Of a stretch of 37,305 nt of DNA, positions 18,216-28,589 are shown piece by piece; within the stretch, counting starts at the first letter, position 1; each line of letters begins with the position of its first letter. The stretch is from NCBI GenBank assembly GCA_903821905.1, contig CAIJMQ010000018.1, positions 1-37,305 on the forward strand. Reading direction: 5' to 3'. The DNA comes from an uncultured bacterium. GTDB taxonomy: Bacteria > CAIJMQ01. Under the pieces are notes generated by a model. The model was given only the letters and a program-made list of their open reading frames with translations, searched no databases and was not told the DNA's origin. The position numbers and the translations under genes were made by a program.

Positions 18216-21191
18216 ATGATAGATAAAAGTAAAACAAAAAAGCAACTTTTGAGTGAAATCAAGAAGTTAAGCAGACAGCTTGGCGAGCTGACAAAATCCG
18301 GAAGAGTATGCACATTACAGGAAAAACAATGCAGGGAATTAATACGAAAAGGGAAAGACGTCCTATTTACACTTGATCCGGAAGGCAACGTTACCTCTAT
18401 AAATGCAATAGCAAAGAAAATAGCTGGCTATAAACAAGAAGAGTTAATAGGTAAAAATTTTAGAACGTTAGTTACCGAACAAACTAAAAAGAAAACAGAA
18501 GAAGATTTCAGCCGTATGCTTAAAAAAGGGGAAATCACAACAGAAATTACATTACTTGGGAAAAAGGGTAAACCCTGTTTTTTCGATTGCAATGTCAAAA
18601 CTATTAAAAAAGGCAAGAAAATTACCGAGATAAAAGGGGTTGTTCGAGACATTACAAAATATAAACAAATTGAAGACGATTTGCAGGAAACAAAAAGACA
18701 GATAGAATTTGTGTTAGGAAGTACAAAAACAGGTTTGGACATCATAGATTCTAATTTCAATATTAGATATATAGATCCTGAATGGCAGAAAGTTTATGGT
18801 AACCATAAGGGGAAAAAATGTTACAAATATTTTATGGGGCGTAAAAGAGTTTGTCCCAACTGCAGTATAACTAAAGCATTTGCAACAAAAAAACCTGTTG
18901 TCAGCGAAGAGATTCTTATTAAGGAAAACAACCGCCCCATACAAGTCACCACGATGCCTTTCCAAGCCAAAGACGGTGAATGGCTCGTTGCAGAGGTTAA
19001 TGTAGATATAACCGAGCGTAAACGATTAGAAAACATTCTACAGGAATCCGAGGGGAAATTTAGGGGTGTAGTGGATAATATAGCCATCGGAGTATCTCTT
19101 ATTAGCCCAAACATGGAAATACTAGCATTAAATAAAAAGATGAAAGAGTGGTTCCCCAATATCGATGCCAATAAAAAACTTGTCTGTTATAAAGCATTCA
19201 ATAATCCCCCAAGCGAAACAATATGTTCTTACTGCCCGACTTATAAAACTTTAAATGACGGACAGATACATGAATCAATAACAGAGACACCTGCAGGCGA
19301 TAAGATTATCAATTACAGAGTTGTTTCCTCGCCTGTCATTAATAACAACGGTCAAATTGTAGCAGCCATAGAGATGGTAGAAGACATTACCAAGCGCAAA
19401 CAATCGGAAGAGGCTCTGCGTATAAGCGAGAAAAAGATTCGCGCCATTTTTGACCAGACTTTTCAGTTTATAGGTCTGATGACAGTGGATGGTAAGCTTA
19501 TTGAGGCAAACAGAACGGCTATGCACTTTGCAGGAATTAATGAATCGGATTGTTTGGGTAAACCTTTTTGGGATACGCCCTGGTGGACTCATTCAAAAGA
19601 GATGCAGAATAAGCTACGCGAAGCTGTAAAAAGAGCCTTGAGTGGTGAAACCGTACTCTTCGAAGCAACCCATCTTGCCGCCGATAAAAGTCTTCACTAC
19701 ATAGATTTTTCGCTTAAGCCAATTAAGGATGAGGACGGAAAGGTAGTTTTTCTTATTCCTGAAGGGCACGATATCACTGAGCGCAAACAATCGGAAGAAC
19801 AATTAAAAAAATACCAGACAAATCTGGAGGAATTAGTTGAAGAACGCACAAAGGAATTACAAAAGGTAAATAAACAAATCCGACAAGATGTAATTTCTTG
19901 CAATTTAATGAGCCAAGAAATAAGTGAAAGCGAAAAACGATACAGAGAACTTTGGGATAATGCGCCCGTTGCTTACCATACTTTAGACATGAAAGGTATT
20001 ATCACAAATGTAAACAAGACTGAAGTGAAATTGCTCGGTTATAAAACTGAAGAAATGATAGGTAAATCCATTTTTGATTTTATACTGCCTGAACAAAAAG
20101 AAGAAGCTGAAAAAAGATTCCAGCAGAAATTGTCCGGCAAACGCATCTCAAGGGCTGAAAGTAGAATATACATTAGGAAAGATGGTTCTAAAATTTATGT
20201 GTCTATTGATGATGCATTTGAATACGATAGTAATGGAAAAATTGTGGGGATTAAAACAACAATGGTGGATTTTACTGAAAACAAGAAGATGGAAGAAGCT
20301 TTGCGGGAATCGGAATCGCAGTACCGTACAACGATTAATTCCATGAGAGATGCAATCAATGTTGTTGATGCAGATTTACGGATTATCCTATGCAATAACG
20401 CCCTCCAAGAATGGCTGGGTGCCCTTGGCTTTAAAACGGATTTAATGGGGAAAAAATTATTTGATGTACTTCCTTTCCTGTCTGATAATGTCCGTAACGA
20501 ATATAATCAAGTATTTGAATCCGGGGAAATACTAGTAACAGAGGAACGCCTCAATTTGGGAGGGAAAGAATGGGTTACTGAAATACGCAAGATACCGATT
20601 TGGGAGGCTGGTAAAGTAATCAGGATACTTACCATAATTAGAGATGTAACTGAGAGAAGAAAAACAGAAGAAACCATCAGATACTTGGCTTATTATGATA
20701 CTTTAACTAATTTGCCAAACAGAACACTTTTTAATAATCGGCTGGCTTTGGAGTTGAGCCGCGCACAAAGAAACAAACAAAAAGTATCTGTTATGATGCT
20801 AGACCTTGATAAATTCAAGAATGTTAACGACAGCCTGGGACACAGTTTCGGTGACCAATTATTGCAGGATGTTGCTAAAAGATTGTCAGAGACTGTGCGT
20901 TCAAGCGATACTGTATCGCGTATGGGTGGAGACGAATTTATTTTATTATTACCAGAAATCACTAGTGGAGAAAATATCACTATTATTGCCGAGAAAATAT
21001 TAGAAACGATTAGAAAACCATTTTTAATTAATAATCAAAAGCTTCAAATTACTACAAGCATTGGAATCAGCATCTATCCCGTTGATGGGGAAGACGCAGA
21101 AACCCTGATTAAAAACGCTGACATAGCAATGTATCAAGCCAAACAAACCGGTCGAGACCGATACTCCCAACATAAAACTGATTCAAAATAA
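18216..21191 (+). CDS. Multi-PAS-domain diguanylate cyclase (GGDEF)
   Basis: Repeated PAS/PAC boundaries (DITERKR, DITKRKQ, DITERKQ, DFTENKK, DVTERRK) and C-terminal RMGGDEFILLLP. ATG at 18216 chosen over 18165 because it removes an atypical leader. Confidence 0.9.
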   Translation: MIDKSKTKKQLLSEIKKLSRQLGELTKSGRVCTLQEKQCRELIRKGKDVLFTLDPEGNVTSINAIAKKIAGYKQEELIGKNFRTLVTEQTKKKTEEDFSRMLKKGEITTEITLLGKKGKPCFFDCNVKTIKKGKKITEIKGVVRDITKYKQIEDDLQETKRQIEFVLGSTKTGLDIIDSNFNIRYIDPEWQKVYGNHKGKKCYKYFMGRKRVCPNCSITKAFATKKPVVSEEILIKENNRPIQVTTMPFQAKDGEWLVAEVNVDITERKRLENILQESEGKFRGVVDNIAIGVSLISPNMEILALNKKMKEWFPNIDANKKLVCYKAFNNPPSETICSYCPTYKTLNDGQIHESITETPAGDKIINYRVVSSPVINNNGQIVAAIEMVEDITKRKQSEEALRISEKKIRAIFDQTFQFIGLMTVDGKLIEANRTAMHFAGINESDCLGKPFWDTPWWTHSKEMQNKLREAVKRALSGETVLFEATHLAADKSLHYIDFSLKPIKDEDGKVVFLIPEGHDITERKQSEEQLKKYQTNLEELVEERTKELQKVNKQIRQDVISCNLMSQEISESEKRYRELWDNAPVAYHTLDMKGIITNVNKTEVKLLGYKTEEMIGKSIFDFILPEQKEEAEKRFQQKLSGKRISRAESRIYIRKDGSKIYVSIDDAFEYDSNGKIVGIKTTMVDFTENKKMEEALRESESQYRTTINSMRDAINVVDADLRIILCNNALQEWLGALGFKTDLMGKKLFDVLPFLSDNVRNEYNQVFESGEILVTEERLNLGGKEWVTEIRKIPIWEAGKVIRILTIIRDVTERRKTEETIRYLAYYDTLTNLPNRTLFNNRLALELSRAQRNKQKVSVMMLDLDKFKNVNDSLGHSFGDQLLQDVAKRLSETVRSSDTVSRMGGDEFILLLPEITSGENITIIAEKILETIRKPFLINNQKLQITTSIGISIYPVDGEDAETLIKNADIAMYQAKQTGRDRYSQHKTDSK

Positions 21192-21243
21192 ATAATAGTC
21201 AAAATCTTGCCTGAATTTAATTCTTCCTGTAAAATATAAACGT

Positions 21244-21606
21244 ATGGATTATGAAATTAAATTGTCGGATGACAAATCCTTTGTAATAGTCCATGTGAAA
21301 AAACACTTATCTACACAAGTAGCATTGGTTTTTACACAAGAGGCGGTAGACCTTGCCAGCAAACACAACATAAATTGTTATCTTATTGATATACGTGGTA
21401 TTAAAAATACATGGAGCCCTTTTGAAACTTATCAGTTTGCCCACGATCTTGAGAAATATGGACGGCAACGTTTACATAAGGTTGTTTTACTCGTTGACTC
21501 TACTGATAAAACACACGCTTTCCTTGAAACTACTATAGTAAATCAGGGTCATAATAATCATCTTTTCACTAATTATGACGAAGCTGTTGCTTGGCTAAAG
21601 AGTTAG
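21244..21606 (+). CDS. Small STAS/SpoIIAA-like protein (hypothetical)
   Basis: 120-aa alpha/beta protein with LIDIRGIKNTWSPFETYQFAHDLEK; family is tentative. Confidence 0.5.
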   Translation: MDYEIKLSDDKSFVIVHVKKHLSTQVALVFTQEAVDLASKHNINCYLIDIRGIKNTWSPFETYQFAHDLEKYGRQRLHKVVLLVDSTDKTHAFLETTIVNQGHNNHLFTNYDEAVAWLKS

Positions 21607-21643
21607 TTTTTGAAAACATTTGATAAATTAAAACAAATTATTT

Positions 21644-22333
21644 TCAATCCACAAACCTGTATTTGAAGAGACAGAAAAAAGCGCTTAAACCATCCTTCAT
21701 CCTTATCTTTTTGCCTTCTTCATATCCTCTTCCCGAGTAAGTTATAGGAACTTCCCAGAGCTTATAGTTGTCTTTTAAAACTTTAGCAGTAACTTCCACT
21801 TCAAAATCAAACCCTGAAGATTTGAGATTGAAAGATTTTAAGATTTCGGTTTTGAACAACTTAAAACAGGTCTCAAAATCAGAAAGATTAACGTTATAAA
21901 GTATATTGGCAGTAAGATTCAAAAAGAAATTACCTGCGAAATGCCAGAATAAAAGAACTCTGTGCGCACTAAGAAACCGTGTGCCGTAAACCACATCGGC
22001 TTTACCGTCCAGAATAGGCTTTAAAAGGGCAGGGTATTCTTTAGGGCTATACTCTAAATCAGCATCCTGAATTATTACAAGTTCACCGGTGACATTAGGA
22101 AGTGCTGTCTTAATAGCAAAACCTTTACCGATATTTGAATTATGATGGAACAATTTAAAACCTTTCTCATTTTTAAGATTTTCTAAAATTTTTTCTGTTC
22201 CATCTGTAGAACCATCATCAACAACAATTAATTCTTTTTCAATATTACCCAAATCTACGTTAAATACCTCATCTATAGCTTTAGAAACGGTATTTTTTTC
22301 ATTATAAACCGGCATTATTATGGATAGTTTCAT
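21644..22333 (-). CDS. Glycosyltransferase family 2 (polyprenol-phosphate mannosyltransferase-like)
   Basis: SIIMPVYNEKNTVSKAI, VVDDGSTDGTEKIL, VIIQDADLEYSPKEYP. Confidence 0.93.
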   Translation of the reverse strand: MKLSIIMPVYNEKNTVSKAIDEVFNVDLGNIEKELIVVDDGSTDGTEKILENLKNEKGFKLFHHNSNIGKGFAIKTALPNVTGELVIIQDADLEYSPKEYPALLKPILDGKADVVYGTRFLSAHRVLLFWHFAGNFFLNLTANILYNVNLSDFETCFKLFKTEILKSFNLKSSGFDFEVEVTAKVLKDNYKLWEVPITYSGRGYEEGKKIRMKDGLSAFFCLFKYRFVD

Positions 22334-22344
22334 GCTTAATATGG

Positions 22345-22593
22345 TTAATATTCTTTTAAGATTTTAAGAAGTGTCTTAACCTTTTCCTGAACAACTTTTC
22401 TCTCTTCCTCAAGAATTTTTATCCTGTCTTTTAGAAGCACATCTTCCTTATTGCCTCGTGTTAATTTCGTGGTCCGTACCTTGAGTTCTTCGAGTTCGTT
22501 TTTTAATTCATCTCTTTCTTTTTTGATTCTGTTGTATGCAGTAATGAGATTTTCAACCTTATCTGTAAACTCCGCCAATTTCTGCTCAAACAT
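22345..22593 (-). CDS. Small coiled-coil protein, possibly cell-division related (position downstream of pheT)
   Basis: 82 aa, heptad-rich; genomic position only suggests a Zap-like role. Confidence 0.5.
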   Translation of the reverse strand: MFEQKLAEFTDKVENLITAYNRIKKERDELKNELEELKVRTTKLTRGNKEDVLLKDRIKILEEERKVVQEKVKTLLKILKEY

Positions 22594-22615
22594 GCCTTTT
22601 CATTTCATTAAGGAG

Positions 22616-24994
22616 CTAACTTCTTAACTTTAACCCCAATTCTTCTTCCAATTTCCTGATAATATTATTCTGCAATTGATTAACTTCATCGTCAGTTAAT
22701 GTTTTTTTGTCTGAACGGAAACACAGGGAATAGGACATGCTCTTATGACCTTCCGGGACCTGCTTGCCTTTATAGTAATCGAAAAGTTTTATTCTCTGGA
22801 TAAGCCCGTCCCCTTCCTTGATCATGGTTTCCTCAATCTTATTTGAAGAAACTGGGTCTGGCACTATAAAAGAAACATCTCTTATAATAGGAGGATATTT
22901 GGGTGCTGATTTAATTTTTCTCCTAAGTTGAATAGATGGCATAAGTAATTCTAAATCAATCTCGGCAATATAAGTTTTTTCTTTGAGCGAGAATTTGTCC
23001 ATTAGAACAGAATTAGCTTCACCTATCATCCCTACATTAATATTATCTTTCAAGAGTGAGAATGTGTAGGTTTCACTAAAAATGGAGTGTTTCTCTTTTT
23101 TGTAAGAAAGTTCTATGCCCAATTCCCCGAAAAGTGTTTCTATTATTCCTTTTAAAACATAAAATGAAGCTTTTTGCTCGGGATTAATCCAGTTTGGTTC
23201 CTGCCAATCCCCAGTTATAAAAATCCCTATATGTAAATCTTCTTTCGGAGATTTGCTCTTTCCATATCCGTATATACTGCGAAGTTCAAAAATTCTTATA
23301 TTTTTCTCACCTCTCGAGATGTTCCCTTCCGACACCTGAAGCAGCGAAGGAACTAAAGAATATCTTAGGAACTCAAATTCTTCCGAGATAGGATTATCTA
23401 TTTTGATAGTCTCATCCGTAATGTTCATTAAAGATTTCTTTATTAAATCGGCGCTTATAAAAGAATAGTTTACTACCTCATTAAGGGAAAGCCGGTTCAA
23501 TATGCTTCGGCACTTTTTGATAACTTTTCCTCTATTATCTTCTCTAAGAGAAGGCATTCTACCCAAAGGAAGAGAAGTGGGTATAAGGTCATAATTATTT
23601 ATCCGCGCGATTTCTTCTATCAGGTCAATCTCTTCTTTAACATCATTTCTAAAGCTGGGGACTTTCACATGTAAACGATTACCATTTTTTTTCGTATCAA
23701 AACCTAATCTTTGAAGTATTTTGTTATAAGAAGCAACCTCTACTCCAAGTACTCTTTTAATTTCAGAAGGATTAAAGGAAATTGTCTTTTGAGTAACTTT
23801 TCCCTTTACATCAGCCGTTCCTGATATAATCTCCCCGCTTGCCAATTCCTGCATAAGATAGCAGGCTCGATTGGCTGCAAATACAGTTCCTTCCGGGTCT
23901 ACCCCTCTTTCAAAACGATAAGAGCTCTCTGTTGCCAGATTCAATGATTTTGACGTTTTTCTTATTGATTGCGGAGCAAAATTAGCGCTCTCAAGGAGAA
24001 TATTTTTTGTGTTCTGGCTAACTCCAGCTTCTTCGCCACCCATTACTCCGGCAAGAGCAATAGGTTTTTTACTATCCGCTATAACAAGGTCTTGGGAAGA
24101 CAAAGTTTTTTGAGCACCGTCCAGACAAAGAATTTTTTCGTTGTCTTTTGCCTTTCTGATTATAATTTGTCTATCTGAAATCTTATCGTAATCAAAAGCG
24201 TGTAGCGGTTGACCCGTTTCAAACATAACATAATTTGTTATATCCACTATGTTGTTTATCGGGCGGACACCTGCAAGAATAAGTCTTTTTTTCATCCATT
24301 GCGGAGAATCTTTAATTTGTATGCCCGTAATAATTCTTGCCGTATATCTCGGGCATAAGTTTGCATCTTTTACCTCAACATTTATTTTGTCTTTTGTCTT
24401 TTCTTTTGTTTCTTTGATTTTAATTGGCGGTAGTTTTAATTCTTGAGAAGTTAATGCTGCAATCTCTCTGGCTACACCGAGTATGGACAAACAATCGCCT
24501 CTGTTAGGAGTTATTTTAATTTCAACGACAGCATCTTTTAACCCCATTACATCCGATAATTCTTTTCCTACTTCGCACTTGTCAGGTAGAATCCATATTC
24601 CCTCGGAACTATCACTAAGCCCCAATTCAACTTCAGAACATATCATTCCCTCCGACTCGATTCCTCTAATTGCACGCTTTTCTATCTTTAATCCAGTGGG
24701 AAGGGTGGTGCCGGGTAGAACCACTGGGACCTTTATCCCTTCCTTTACATTAGAAGCACCGCAGATAATATGTTTGGGAGAACCTTCGCTAACATCTACC
24801 ATACATATTGTCAGCTTGTCCGCAGAAGGATGTTTTTTAACGGAAAGGACTTTACCTATCTTTATGCCTTGAAGGAGAGTGTCTTCTTCAATTCTTTCTA
24901 CTTCAATACCCAACTGTAATAATTTTTCAGCAAGTTCTTGGGTAGAAAAAGGGATATCTACGAACTCTTTAAGCCAATTGATTGGAACTTTCAT
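22616..24994 (-). CDS. pheT: Phenylalanyl-tRNA synthetase beta subunit
   Basis: MKVPINWLKEFVDIPF; GMICSEVELGL; ITPNRGDCLSILGVAREIAALT; FERGVDPEG; C-terminal ferredoxin-fold anticodon domain. Confidence 0.97.
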   Translation of the reverse strand: MKVPINWLKEFVDIPFSTQELAEKLLQLGIEVERIEEDTLLQGIKIGKVLSVKKHPSADKLTICMVDVSEGSPKHIICGASNVKEGIKVPVVLPGTTLPTGLKIEKRAIRGIESEGMICSEVELGLSDSSEGIWILPDKCEVGKELSDVMGLKDAVVEIKITPNRGDCLSILGVAREIAALTSQELKLPPIKIKETKEKTKDKINVEVKDANLCPRYTARIITGIQIKDSPQWMKKRLILAGVRPINNIVDITNYVMFETGQPLHAFDYDKISDRQIIIRKAKDNEKILCLDGAQKTLSSQDLVIADSKKPIALAGVMGGEEAGVSQNTKNILLESANFAPQSIRKTSKSLNLATESSYRFERGVDPEGTVFAANRACYLMQELASGEIISGTADVKGKVTQKTISFNPSEIKRVLGVEVASYNKILQRLGFDTKKNGNRLHVKVPSFRNDVKEEIDLIEEIARINNYDLIPTSLPLGRMPSLREDNRGKVIKKCRSILNRLSLNEVVNYSFISADLIKKSLMNITDETIKIDNPISEEFEFLRYSLVPSLLQVSEGNISRGEKNIRIFELRSIYGYGKSKSPKEDLHIGIFITGDWQEPNWINPEQKASFYVLKGIIETLFGELGIELSYKKEKHSIFSETYTFSLLKDNINVGMIGEANSVLMDKFSLKEKTYIAEIDLELLMPSIQLRRKIKSAPKYPPIIRDVSFIVPDPVSSNKIEETMIKEGDGLIQRIKLFDYYKGKQVPEGHKSMSYSLCFRSDKKTLTDDEVNQLQNNIIRKLEEELGLKLRS

Positions 24995-25632
24995 TTTTGT
25001 GTACTCATTCTATTTTTTACTCTTTCTAGCAATTTAGTAGCTACTTCTTCCAAAGTTTTTCCACTTTTTATAGAATTACATTCAAAACAACAAGTAACTA
25101 AGTTTTCTTTTGAATTATCCCCGCCTTTTGATATTGGTATCTTATGGTCTAATGTGGCATTATTCTGGGTTACTTTTTCACCACAATATTGACACCTATA
25201 ATCATCTCTTTCAAAGATAAGTTTCCTGTTTGCAGGGTTTTCGAAATAATCTTCCGATAATTCCTCTGTTGGAGTTTTATTTTTTTCTTGTTTTAATTCC
25301 AAGCTTTCTTCTATTTCTGAAGGGAGTTTCACCCTATAGATTTTACCTAAATGATGAACTCCCAGTATCTCTATATGTCCCTTTTTTATCAACGCCCTAA
25401 TATTTTCACTAACTGCGTTAGGACTTAATCCCTTCTTAAGGGAATTGCTCTTTGCGGATTTACTAACTTCTTTAGCAATAGTCCTGTCACCAACTTGAAA
25501 TGAATTTTTACCTGTTTCAAAAAAAGACCATCTTAGAAGATAATTATAAATTGACTGTTCAATAGGGGTTTGTAAAGGCGACAAATAATCAATAACCTCT
25601 TTGAAAATTTTTATTAATTCGGGTTTATCCAT
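24991..25632 (-). CDS. HNH endonuclease with N-terminal winged-helix-like domain
   Basis: RDDYRCQYCGEKVTQNNATLDHKIPISKGGDNSKENLVTCCFECNSIKSGK; N-term HTH-like SKSAKSNSLKKGLSPNAVSENIRALIKKGHI. Confidence 0.9.
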   Translation of the reverse strand: MDKPELIKIFKEVIDYLSPLQTPIEQSIYNYLLRWSFFETGKNSFQVGDRTIAKEVSKSAKSNSLKKGLSPNAVSENIRALIKKGHIEILGVHHLGKIYRVKLPSEIEESLELKQEKNKTPTEELSEDYFENPANRKLIFERDDYRCQYCGEKVTQNNATLDHKIPISKGGDNSKENLVTCCFECNSIKSGKTLEEVATKLLERVKNRMSTQK

Positions 25633-25722
25633 ATCATATAGAATTATCAGAATACTTATTAGTAGACATTATTGTAACTTTCCTATGTCTGAAATGTCAA
25701 ACTCTGGAAGGGTAAATTCAAA

Positions 25723-26889
25723 CTATAACGCTTCTTCCTGACAGGATTTAACCAAATCATCAATCCCTTTCTGAAGTTCTGGGGGTAGGCCTAAAATAGC
25801 GGTATCCATAAAACCTCTCACTATAACTGCCTGAGCTTCTTCGGAGCTTAAACCCCTAGTCATAAGATATTCAATCTCTTCCTTGGCGATTTTGCCAACG
25901 GCCGCTTCATGCGACATTTCCAAATCTTTGCCTTTCCCTTCTAGTTCCGGGATGGCAAGTATACTTCCTTCAGGAGAAAGAATAAGTCCCCTGCACTCCA
26001 AATGTGCTTTTACGGAAGGGGCTTCTCCCTTCAAATGACCTCTCGTTATAATCGTTCCTCCGTTAGTTACGGCGCGGGCTATTATCTCGGCTTTCGTATT
26101 AGGTTTACTCAAAATTACGCGGGAACCAATATCTAAATGCGAACCGGAATGTGCATATAGAATCGAATTAAAACGCGCCGTTGCACCTTCGCCTACCAAA
26201 GTTGCCGTAGGATACATCTGAATAGAATTGACCGGCTTAAGACAAACATAGTTGGATAAGAACATCCCGCCCTCTTCCACAATTGCCTTTGACCTCGGAC
26301 GAACCATAACTTCTTCAGCCCAATTGTGAATCATTGTAAACTTAATGGTTGCATTTTTCTTTATATAGAATTCGGAAATACCGATATGAGCACCCTTCTT
26401 CACATAAGAAGCGGTAGTGCATCCGGTTATTATATTCAGCTGGGAACCTTCTTCGGCGATAATAAGATTATGGACATTCTGCAATAGATTTTCTTTCTTC
26501 AAGAACAGACACGATTGTATGGGATAGCCTGCCTTAACGCCCGGCAATGCTCTTATAAAATAACCGTTGCGTGATTCCTTGTCTGCTAAAATTGTATACT
26601 CATCACTGTCTTTGGCAACCGCTTTCCACCAATAATCCTTCAGCCAATCATATTTCTTTAAGGCATCGCTGATATTCATAACCTCAAGCCCCTTCTGTAA
26701 ACTTGCGGCATGAACAACGCTATGGTCTAATTGTATGAATGTACCGGCGCGTCCTTTCTCGGAAACATCCACTCCTGTTTCAATCATGCTCTTCTTATCT
26801 ACAGGAGATATCTTAGAAAGGTTTTTTTGATATGGATGCTCCTGCGTATCACGGTCGAAATCTTTAATCCACAACTCTTTGTTTGCCAT
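25723..26889 (-). CDS. SufB/SufD-family Fe-S cluster assembly scaffold (minimal SUF-like type)
   Basis: Beta-helix SufBD core ending in EEIEYLMTRGLSSEEAQAVIVRGFMD; paired with SufC. Confidence 0.9.
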   Translation of the reverse strand: MANKELWIKDFDRDTQEHPYQKNLSKISPVDKKSMIETGVDVSEKGRAGTFIQLDHSVVHAASLQKGLEVMNISDALKKYDWLKDYWWKAVAKDSDEYTILADKESRNGYFIRALPGVKAGYPIQSCLFLKKENLLQNVHNLIIAEEGSQLNIITGCTTASYVKKGAHIGISEFYIKKNATIKFTMIHNWAEEVMVRPRSKAIVEEGGMFLSNYVCLKPVNSIQMYPTATLVGEGATARFNSILYAHSGSHLDIGSRVILSKPNTKAEIIARAVTNGGTIITRGHLKGEAPSVKAHLECRGLILSPEGSILAIPELEGKGKDLEMSHEAAVGKIAKEEIEYLMTRGLSSEEAQAVIVRGFMDTAILGLPPELQKGIDDLVKSCQEEAL

Positions 26890-26896
26890 ATTTTTA

Positions 26897-27640
26897 TCAG
26901 TTCTTTGCTTTAATCTTTTCCGGCTCTTTTCTGTGACAACTTATACATCCTTTATAACCGTATTTGCGTATTCTGTTTAAGATGTCGTGAGGGTCTCCAA
27001 CACACTGCACTTTTTTATTCTCCAAAACACATCCCCTGCTTGCATTTACATAATCGAGAATATGTCCAGTATGTGTAATAATCAGAGCCGATTTATCCTT
27101 ACCGGATAATTTGTTTATAACATCTCCGATTAACGCTATATTCTCCAAATCTACGCCCGACTCCGGCTCATCTAAAAGCAATAGGTCGGGGGATTGGGCT
27201 GCGAGTTGTAAAAGTTCGGAACGCTTCATCTCCCCGCCGGAGAAACCTAAATTCAGGTCTCTATCCAGAAACTCTTTCATGTTTAGTTTGGAAGCCATCT
27301 TTTCTACATCAAATTTCTTATTAGATGCTTTACTGGCGAGGGCAATCATCTGTCTCATCTTCACGCCTCTTACCGTCGGCGGTCTTTGAAGCAGAATGCC
27401 AATCCCTAACCGCGCACGCTCATCTATCGACAAATCGTTTATCACTTTTCCCTTGAAAATAATCTTTCCTTTAGTTATTTTGTATTCGGGGAATCCCATT
27501 ATAGCCATAACAAGCGATGTCTTGCCTGAGCCGTTCTGACCGAACATAATGGAAGTGACCCCTTTTTCTATTTTCAGGTTCACTCCGTCAAGAATCTTCT
27601 TGCCTGACACTTCAATGTGTAGATTTTCTATTGATAGCAT
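26897..27640 (-). CDS. sufC: SufC-type Fe-S assembly ATPase
   Basis: MFGQNGSGKTSLVMAIMG Walker A, LGFSGGEMKRSELLQLAAQ signature, LLLLDEPESGVD Walker B. Confidence 0.93.
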   Translation of the reverse strand: MLSIENLHIEVSGKKILDGVNLKIEKGVTSIMFGQNGSGKTSLVMAIMGFPEYKITKGKIIFKGKVINDLSIDERARLGIGILLQRPPTVRGVKMRQMIALASKASNKKFDVEKMASKLNMKEFLDRDLNLGFSGGEMKRSELLQLAAQSPDLLLLDEPESGVDLENIALIGDVINKLSGKDKSALIITHTGHILDYVNASRGCVLENKKVQCVGDPHDILNRIRKYGYKGCISCHRKEPEKIKAKN

Positions 27641-27671
27641 AACCGCACCTTCAATTATAAAATTTAACTAC

Positions 27672-27732
27672 AAAGGATAACACTAAACAAATTGAGTGGC
27701 AAGTGGAAAGGAAAAGGTTTTTCTTTGACGGC
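27672..27732 (-). repeat. Dispersed 3'-end repeat, copy A
   Basis: Visible alignment with copy B (28625-28692): AAAGGATAACACTAAACAA...GGAAAGG...CTTTGACGGC. Confidence 0.65.
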
Positions 27733-27734
27733 TT

Positions 27735-28553
27735 TTATCTTCCAAAAACTTCGTTAGATACCTTTTGGTAATTTGCTTGAGCTTGCGCGCCTTCTTGCGT
27801 CACCGCATTAACTTTATCAACGGCGTTATTAACAATCTCAGCTTTCGCTGAAATTTCTGCTTCTGGTCGATTATCAATAAGGGCTTGATAGTAACTTATT
27901 TTAGCTGTGAAAATCTCGTTATAAACATCTTTTGCTTTTTCATCAGATTTTATTAACTGCAAAAAAACATCTACTAAATTTTGGGAATACTTGGCAAGAA
28001 TAGGGCTTGCTTGATTGAAATACTGAACGACTTTGTCCTGTCGTTCATCGTTTAATTTTTGTAGAGCTTTATAAGCGGTTATATTATTCGCATAGCCAAC
28101 CTTTGAATCGGTTTTGTCGTCAACATTATTTTGTGCTGTATCCCAACGAACCTGAAAATCTGCTAGATATGTTTTTTGATTTTGGTTTAATTGTGTCAAC
28201 AAATCCCGGTTTCTCGTTGCAATTTCTGTTCCGAGTGGCGTCCTCACAGCGACAGCTTCCCAGTTATTAGCGAGAGAAGTCAAAAAACCAATCAATAACC
28301 CCGAAACGATCTCGAGAATGACAAATGCTATAATAATTTTTGCCACTTCATTCTTGAATTTTATTTTTGATTTAAGGCGATAGTAAAAGAATCCCGCCCC
28401 TATCGTAATAACCACAATAATAAACTCGTCAATTATTGACTTATTAAAACTTTGGGCAATTGTCCAGATTAAACCAGCTACAATGTAACCACCCCAGAAT
28501 GTCTTTTTCGTCGGAGGTTGATTGTTGCGATTCTTGTTTGTTTCGTTTTCCAT
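27735..28553 (-). CDS. Hypothetical membrane protein with C-terminal helical/coiled-coil region
   Basis: Three N-terminal TM segments followed by Gln/Lys-rich helices; no family recognised. Confidence 0.7.
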   Translation of the reverse strand: MENETNKNRNNQPPTKKTFWGGYIVAGLIWTIAQSFNKSIIDEFIIVVITIGAGFFYYRLKSKIKFKNEVAKIIIAFVILEIVSGLLIGFLTSLANNWEAVAVRTPLGTEIATRNRDLLTQLNQNQKTYLADFQVRWDTAQNNVDDKTDSKVGYANNITAYKALQKLNDERQDKVVQYFNQASPILAKYSQNLVDVFLQLIKSDEKAKDVYNEIFTAKISYYQALIDNRPEAEISAKAEIVNNAVDKVNAVTQEGAQAQANYQKVSNEVFGR

Positions 28554-28589
28554 AGCTTTATTTTATTAAATCCTCATCAGTAGAATTGC

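Noticed and set aside
18165-18218. Upstream start of the PAS-GGDEF ORF (MFIRILPKKFPNIPPKK)
   Set aside because: Leader is atypical and lacks a clear RBS; ATG at 18216 is a plausible alternative start.
24991-25632. Restriction-modification or phage-defence system
   Set aside because: No methyltransferase, specificity subunit or other defence gene is adjacent; a single HNH gene does not support it.
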